Below, piece after piece: positions 30,830-36,322 of a DNA stretch of 36,322 nucleotides (its first letter is position 1; the number at the start of each line of letters is the position of its first letter). Made by a program: the position numbers and the translations under genes. The DNA is from Nemertoderma westbladi (lineage: Eukaryota > Xenacoelomorpha > Nemertodermatida > Nemertodermatidae). The notes under the pieces were generated by a model. The model was not told the origin of the DNA. It worked only from the letters and a program-made list of their open reading frames with translations, and did not search any database. Where the stretch lies: assembly GCA_032718475.1 (NCBI GenBank), contig JAUCBJ010006064.1, positions 1 to 36,322 of the forward strand. Reading direction: 5' to 3'.

Positions 30830-31997
30830 GTTAGTTGGTGTTCATATATTAGAATATATTAAATACAATATTATTGATTAAATAAAATTTATTCATAATT
30901 GTTAAGTCAGAGGCTTTTTTTTAATTCAAATTCCAAGTAAAATACAAAGTATGTACAACAGCAGTCTAGTATATACACTTCATTCATTCTATATACGGTA
31001 CTATAGAGTTGACATGGGTTTTATTAATCCCGGTGAACCAGAGACCTTCTAGTATACCGGTACCCATATTGACAAGGTTATAACAGAGATTGACGGGCCG
31101 GGCATATGCCGATTTTTATTTTGATTATATATTTATTTTGACAAACCCACAAGCTTAGCTACCAAAAAAATTTAGCCATGGAGGAAACTTTAATATATTT
31201 ATTTTGTAACTGGGGATATTATAATTGACATAAAACCCGCCTTGGTGAATCAACAATGTTGAATTTCAATACGTTGCCGTGGCAGTCTATTCTAACCAAA
31301 ACAATAAAGTAAAGCCTATAACAGGTGTTATAGTTTCATTTTTGCTCATAATCAGCTGTTATTTGCACCCGTTTTCACCTGGATATGGTTGAATTTTGAT
31401 TGCGTCTTAAATAATTTTTTTTATTTATATAAATGTAGCCACGACCGGAAATCCGTACCAAAGTTTTTATATCACTTTCAAAATAAAGTTCTATTTACAA
31501 GAGTTTGATAAACCTCTATCAATGACCATCAATCGGCCGAGCTGAACCATGTCTGATAGCTAGGTAAAAAGGTGAAAATTTCGTAATTGTTTTTAAAATG
31601 TTCTTATTTCATTGATATATTGATTTATAATAATTATATTTCCATTGCCGTGGTCGTTCACTTTCTGTGTTTCTACTTTTTTACTTACTTTGACTCTTCC
31701 TGTCATTTAAGGCAGTGACGTTTCTTAGTATAGAAGGTTAAAATGGAATATAACATTTACTATCCTTTTTTTTTAAAGATTATCAATTCAGTTTTTCCCT
31801 TTTTTTTTACCATATCCGATCCTTTTTGTCCTTTTTTTTCTGGAAAATATAAATTCCTTTTTTCCTCGATTTTTTTTTGGCTGGGAGGGCTGACTATATA
31901 TTTCCACTATACTATGTACTACATATAGTTCAGTTAATCCTAGTTTTTTTTATTCTCTGTTATTTATTTATTTACTGAATAACAAACAATATTCTAG
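30830..31997 (+). other. DOP1 intron
   Basis: The 1,168-base intron has a GTTAGT donor and TATTCTAG acceptor and lies in phase 0 between ...DRGFFQ and VDYTTLVNWH.... It is AT-rich, with T-rich stretches near 31770-31890, and contains the third copy of the dispersed repeat. The short frames inside it are noise. Confidence 0.85.
31210..31405 (+). repeat. dispersed repeat, copy 3 (in DOP1 intron)
   Basis: Shares AAAACCCGCCTTGGNGAAT and CCAAAACAATAAA with copy 1, and ATAATCAGCTGTTATTTGCA then CCTGGATATGGTTGAATTTTGAT with copies 2 and 4. It lacks the GGGAAAGGAGCAGG block through a deletion. Confidence 0.75.
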
Positions 31998-32900
31998 GTT
32001 GATTACACGACTCTGGTTAACTGGCACTACGTCATCGACCATCTGTTCACTCACGACAAAACCTCGTTGAAGGAGTTGACCAGACAGGTGGCCGCGGCCC
32101 AGTCAGGGGTCAGTATATTCACCAACAAAGACCAGGAGATGGACCAACGGGGACAGCTGATGAAACGATTCGCGTTCACGGTGTTCTCATCGGAACCCGA
32201 CCAATACATCCGTAGTCTACCGGAGATACTCGAGAGAATCACCGAGTGTCTCAAGACGAGTAACTCCCCTGTCGTACACAGAGAAGTCTTCCTCTTCTTC
32301 CGAGTTCTCTTACTCCGGATAACCTCCAACCAACTCGACTCCCTCTGGCCGGTAATGACTACCGAATTGCTTCAGGTTTTTCTTCGGATGGAACGCGATT
32401 TATCCAATCCGTCGTCCGTCTCTAAATGGCCGATCAGCGCCATAGACGAGCAGCAGATGTCGCTGTATTTATCTGCTTGTAAACTCCTCGATCTTCTCGT
32501 CTGTCTGAATTCGGTGCCGCAGTTCCATCTCTATAAATGGGCCTTTATCGGCGAGGATATTAAACTCAAGTCATTGAGGAACCAATTCGTTCCGTTTGTC
32601 GTCCGTGTCGGTAAACTCTTGATCAGTCGAGGCGTCAAGGTCTCCAGACTGGGGCGTCGACCCGGCTACCCTCTCCTACTCAACTACAGCGTTTCCTCCG
32701 CGGCCCAATTGTTGCCTCTATTCGTTACTCTCTGTCCGTCGCTCGTCGACTCTCCGACACAGGTTTGTCCGACTTTGTGTCCGCTGGAAGTCCGGAGGAG
32801 TCTTTGTCCGAATTTAGACGTTTCTTTCGATAATTTGGAGGCTTCCGCCTACATCGAACGATCGGTTTATTGTGATTTTTTGGAGCCAATTTCTCATTAA
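31998..32900 (+). CDS. DOP1: Dopey/DOP1 family protein, last exon
   Basis: This exon follows the acceptor at 31996-31997 in phase 0 and starts VDYTTLVNWHYVIDHLFTHD, a conserved C-terminal Dopey segment, followed by KTSLKELTRQVAAAQSG. The C-terminal region is helical and leucine-rich (LLNYSVSSAAQLLPLFVTL), then a Cys/Pro stretch and ...CDFLEPISH before TAA. A cryptic donor-like CAG|GTTTGT lies at 32762, so an alternative splice to a further exon cannot be excluded, but an AATAAA at 32988 shortly after the stop supports ending here. About 300 residues. It completes the protein begun at 25435. Confidence 0.85.
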   Translation, partial: VDYTTLVNWHYVIDHLFTHDKTSLKELTRQVAAAQSGVSIFTNKDQEMDQRGQLMKRFAFTVFSSEPDQYIRSLPEILERITECLKTSNSPVVHREVFLFFRVLLLRITSNQLDSLWPVMTTELLQVFLRMERDLSNPSSVSKWPISAIDEQQMSLYLSACKLLDLLVCLNSVPQFHLYKWAFIGEDIKLKSLRNQFVPFVVRVGKLLISRGVKVSRLGRRPGYPLLLNYSVSSAAQLLPLFVTLCPSLVDSPTQVCPTLCPLEVRRSLCPNLDVSFDNLEASAYIERSVYCDFLEPISH

Positions 32901-32987
32901 TTTTCTGATTTATTATTAACACGGAGGTTTATTATTCTACTAATATTTATTTCGCGGCCATTAAAATATAATAATTTTATATTTCTT

Positions 32988-32993
32988 AATAAA
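32988..32993 (+). terminator. polyadenylation signal of DOP1
   Basis: AATAAA, 88 bases after the stop codon, at a distance typical for the 3' end of an mRNA. Confidence 0.5.
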
Positions 32994-33320
32994 TATTAAT
33001 TATTCTTTTAAATATTATAAGACAGAATCTTACCATTCCGATTCCATCTAATATAATTATTCGGTTAAAACGCAAGAAGGAATTCGCTTTGCGAATTGAA
33101 TTAGTTTTAGTAACTTATTTGGTTAGAGTCGGACTGTAACTTTGGGAACCTCATTGGTAGTTTTCAGTTTCCCTATAAGTTTCTGTAAAATTATCGGATT
33201 ATATTTTAATAATTATAATGTTGTGCTATAATATATTGTAGGGCAGAGTGCGGAAATGTCGTCGGGCTTTTTAGGACATGTTACACCCTTTCGGTATTTT
33301 CCATTCGTCACGAAGTACGG
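32994..33320. other. non-coding stretch after DOP1
   Basis: No gene or recognisable element. AT-rich. Confidence 0.4.
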
Positions 33321-33324
33321 GTAG

Positions 33325-33680
33325 GGTACCCCGCTCCCAGATGGACACATTTATCGACTTGATGCCCCTTTAGGGTGGGTACCCCGCTCCCAGATGGACA
33401 CATTTATCGACTTTATGTCCCTTTAGGGTGGGTACCCCGCTCCCAGATGGACACATTTATCGACTTGATGCCCCTTTAGGGTGGGTACCCCGCTCCCAGA
33501 TGGACACATTTATCGACTTTATGCCCCTTTAGGGTGGGTACCCCGCTCCCAGATGGACACATTTATCGACTTGATGCCCCTTTAGGGTGGGTACCCCGCT
33601 CCCAGATGGACACATTTATCGACTTTATGTCCCTTTAGGGTGGGGGGGGGGGGGGGTACCCCGCTCCCAGATGGACACAT
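33325..33680 (+). repeat. 53-bp minisatellite, seven copies, dimeric pattern
   Basis: Units start at 33325, 33378, 33431, 33484, 33537, 33590 and 33655 with GGTACCCCGCTCCCAGATGG. Copies alternate CGACTTGATG (1, 3, 5) and CGACTTTATG (2, 4, 6), so the working period is 106 bp. A run of 15 G (33642-33656) has expanded at the last junction. Confidence 0.93.
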
Positions 33681-34092
33681 AGCCCATTTAGTTATTTTTT
33701 TGTCCATATTTTGGTGCTGGAATTATTTAATATTAATATTAATTTATTTTTAATAATGAATGTAAACCTATAACCAGATACACACAATGTAATTACTATT
33801 ATTTACAAACTTGTCTTTAAAGTAGCTCTTTCCGAGTGGTTAGTTACACTAACGAACGCAGCGAGTAATGGAAAATAAAGATACGAGGATCAGAAGACTG
33901 TTTAAGTACATTGCAACAAGTTTAATTCTGTATAGTTGTTTTCCAAAATTTTAAAGCAATTAAATTATTGCTACGGAAAACTCCATGTTAAACTTTTTAC
34001 TGTTAAAAAATGTAGTTTACCAATAACAATAATATAAAAAGTATTTTTACCGGCGTTTCTAAAAATGCTAGCTGCCCAATTAAACATCAAAA
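33681..34092. other. non-coding stretch
   Basis: AT-rich; no gene is seen. Confidence 0.4.
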
Positions 34093-34780
34093 TACCGTAT
34101 TTACTCGAATAAGAGCCTGGGCGTTTAAGTTTATAAATTGCCAATTGGGGGGCGTTTATTCGGGGGGGCGTTTATTCGGGGAGGCGTTTAGTTCGGGGCT
34201 AGGGGGGCGTTTATTCGGGGAGGCGTTTAAGTTCCAAATTGTGTGGTTCGAGTGGGGGCTGTTTATGTTCTAGATTTTCAGCATTTTGAATCTAAATACC
34301 CTAATAAAGAATGTTGTTAAATTCAAGAAAACAAGTTAAACAAATGAAATAATTCAAATAAAACCAGGATTATCTTTATTACAATGCAGCCTATTACAGC
34401 GGTACAACACCCTACTACATTTACCTTCAGTCTTAACAATCAGTTAACTCTCAACAATGTTAACGCCCCACATTGTAATATTATTAAACGCCGGGGCGTT
34501 TATTCGGGGAAGGCGTTTAAGTTGCTAATTTGATGGTAAGGGGGGCGTTAATTCGAGGGGCGTTTATTCGAAGGGGGGCTCTTATTCGAGGGGGCGTTTA
34601 TTCGAAGGGGGCGTTTATTCGAGGGGCGTTTATTCGAGGGGCGTTTATTCGAGGGGGGCGTTAATTCGAGGGGGCGTTTATTCGAAGGGGGCGTTTTATT
34701 CGAGGGGCGTTTATTCGAGGGGCGTTTATTCGAAGGGGGCGTTTATTCGAGGGCGGGCTCTTATTCGAGTAAATACGGTA
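34093..34780. mobile_element. MITE-like element with 25-bp perfect inverted termini
   Basis: 34093-34117 (TACCGTATTTACTCGAATAA then GAGCC) is the exact reverse complement of 34756-34780. If the outer TA on each side is the target duplication, it fits a Tc1/mariner-type MITE. The interior has GGCGTTTATTCGAGGGG-type repeats at both ends (34140-34230 and 34495-34750) around a unique AT-rich core, and encodes no transposase. Confidence 0.75.
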
Positions 34781-35230
34781 ACATTCTTTAACGAACTAAT
34801 CAACGAACTAAAAATCGAACACGTGCCCTTAATGAACCAAGGAGCGGTATTCGTGAAATATTTATTGCTCAAGGTTAATATCGTGATAATATTTCATGAA
34901 ATTTAATAATATTATATAAAATGTATATAAAAAAAGTATAAGTTATATATTAGGCATAAAAAAAACAGTGTTGATATTTATAAAATAATTCAGATCAAAC
35001 TGTATTTTTCAGTTATTGCTAAATTACTATTTATTGACTGGAAAGTATAAGTTTATCTTTGAATATAATTTATTTTAATGAGCTCACTATTTATTTATTT
35101 ACGTCTAGTTGTATTGTGTACACTTCGTTTAATTTAAATGATAATCAATAATAATATTAAATGCAATGCAATAAATATATTATTTACATTATAACCCCAA
35201 TAAGTTACCTACATTGGGTGTTGAAACAGT
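34781..35230. other. non-coding stretch
   Basis: AT-rich; no gene is seen. Confidence 0.4.
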
Positions 35231-35233
35231 GTT

Positions 35234-35553
35234 AGGATAGTATCCCCCGGATAGTAGCGCCCCCCCCCCCCCGGATAGTAGCGCCCCCCCCCCCCCCCCG
35301 GACAGTAACCCCCCAGGACAGTAGCCCTCCGGACATATCCCCTCCGGACAGTAGCCCCCCGGACAGTAGCCCTCCGGATAGTAGTCCCCCGGACAGTAGC
35401 CCCCCGGACAGTAGACCCCGGACAGTATCCCCCGGATATTAGCCCCCGGATAGTAGGCCCTCCGGATAGTAGCCCCCCGGACAGTAGCCCCCCGGACAGT
35501 ATACCCCGGACAGTAGACCCCGGACAACAGTATACCCCCGGACAATAGCCCCC
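35234..35553 (+). repeat. CCGGACAGTAGCCCC minisatellite
   Basis: About 20 copies of a 14-17-bp unit, CCGGA(C/T)AGTAGCCCC, with expanded C runs in the first copies. The minus-strand open frame through it is a repeat artefact. Confidence 0.92.
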
Positions 35554-35985
35554 AGCTCCAATGGATGATTAGTATTAAGAAAATAACGTCTACATTTTCA
35601 TTTATTCATTTTTTCTTATGACTGAAATTCCAAAATATAATATTTTTTAATGTTTTTTTGGTATTAGTGTAATGCTCTAGAAAAAAGGTAGATATGTTTT
35701 TTTATGATAGCTACTAGTGTTTTTTTGCTAGCTATTATTATTTGAAATTATAAAAAAATGGCTAAATCATGGCTATGTCAGGTTTAAAACTTGGTTTAAA
35801 CTGTTGCAGAATATTAATGACCAAAATAATTTTCGAAAAATACTAGCTTAGCTACCATAAAAAATTATACTAAGATTCTAGAACATTCACCAATTTCAAA
35901 AAACACGTATAAACTCAAAAAAATAAAGGTTAACAATTTATCCAGGGAGCTTCGCTGTCAAGGGAGATACTGCCCTGGTGAGCTA
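35554..35985. other. spacer between two opposed minisatellites
   Basis: AT-rich and without a gene. Contains a GCTAGCTATTATT and CTAGCTTAGCTACCATAAAA region; a similar AAGCTTAGCTACCAAAAAAA occurs in the DOP1 intron near 31151. Confidence 0.4.
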
Positions 35986-35990
35986 ATGCA

Positions 35991-36066
35991 CGGGGGCTAC
36001 TGTCCGGGTGGCTACGGTCCGGGGGGCTACTGTCCGGGTGGCTACTGTCCGGGTGGCCAATGTCCT
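35991..36066 (-). repeat. CCGGACAGTAGCCCC minisatellite, inverted short array
   Basis: Four to five units reading GGGGGCTACTGTCCGG in plus orientation, that is, the same unit as at 35234-35553 but reversed. Confidence 0.88.
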
Positions 36067-36094
36067 AGAACCGTTCAAATAGTGGGGAATAATT

Positions 36095-36280
36095 ATCGGA
36101 TATGATGGGGGACCTCTCCATGCAAAATCAACGCAAATAACAGCCGATTACTCTCAGAAATTAAACTGGAACCTGTTCTATTGTGCTTAGTTTATTGTTT
36201 TGGTTAAATTAACGTGTATTTGTATAACCTGCTCCTTTCCCTTAATTTATAAATTAGCCTGAGTACAGGAATGGACTCTT
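36095..36280 (-). repeat. dispersed repeat, copy 4 (inverted)
   Basis: In plus orientation it reads CAAATAACAGCCGATTACTC, CTATTGTGCTTAGTTTATTG and CTGCTCCTTTCCCTTAATTT, the reverse complements of blocks in copies 1 to 3. Confidence 0.8.
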
Positions 36281-36322
36281 AACATAGAGGTTGTTTACTT
36301 AGTTTGGAGGTGTGAATTAATT

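Noticed and set aside
31743-31928. 61-codon Phe-rich ORF
   Set aside because: It is T-rich intronic sequence of DOP1.
33325-33680. Regular repeats resembling a CRISPR array
   Set aside because: The whole 53-bp unit repeats with no unique spacers, and the window is eukaryotic.
35189-35545. 118-codon minus-strand ORF rich in Gly, Tyr and Cys
   Set aside because: It is wholly composed of the CCGGACAGTAGCCCC repeat.

Overview
The window reads as nuclear DNA of a marine invertebrate. It holds a spliced gene for a secreted multidomain protein, a gene of the animal Dopey/DOP1 family, a decayed LINE, a tRNA-derived repeat, and abundant minisatellites and inverted-repeat elements. The short palindrome TAGGCCTA recurs across the non-coding DNA. 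I suspect an invertebrate deuterostome (echinoderm or hemichordate), but this is a guess from overall character and not a proven placement.

Layout. 1-3000: AT-rich DNA with one small plus-strand ORF (1658-1849) that has a TATA-like box upstream. 3043-7863: a compact minus-strand run of virus-like genes of the Maverick/Polinton/adintovirus type. In transcription order these are an unknown acidic protein, a RING protein, a packaging ATPase, a pVI/pX-like basic protein, a capsid-family protein broken by a frameshift, an adenain-like cysteine protease, and a protein family often seen in invertebrate mobile elements. No DNA polymerase B or integrase is visible, so it looks like an integrated virion-gene module or a truncated element. 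7864-9500: non-coding DNA with degenerate direct repeats. 9533-9672: a reverse transcriptase relic. 10105-10325 and about 10840-12300: two tandem-repeat arrays, the second a 36-bp minisatellite open in both strands.

12800-18693 (minus strand): four exons, joined by three phase-1 introns, give a 460-residue secreted protein (signal peptide, two cysteine-rich PAN/apple-like modules, EGF-like, LamG-like). Its 3.5-kb first intron carries a 142-bp tandem array and a piggyBac-like terminus. 18700-25400: intergenic DNA with a tRNA-derived sequence, a 56-bp perfect palindrome flanked by a 9-bp direct repeat, and a CTAGGCCTACATTGTAAC-type array split by a 1.6-kb insertion that contains a large foldback.

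25435-32900 (plus strand): the DOP1 gene, with a 5.4-kb first coding exon that contains one +1 frameshift, a 1.17-kb intron and a last exon. 33300-36300: a 53-bp minisatellite with a dimeric higher-order pattern, a perfect-TIR element, two oppositely oriented arrays of a CCGGACAGTAGCCCC repeat, and the fourth copy of a dispersed repeat also seen at 15.6, 20.4 and 31.2 kb.
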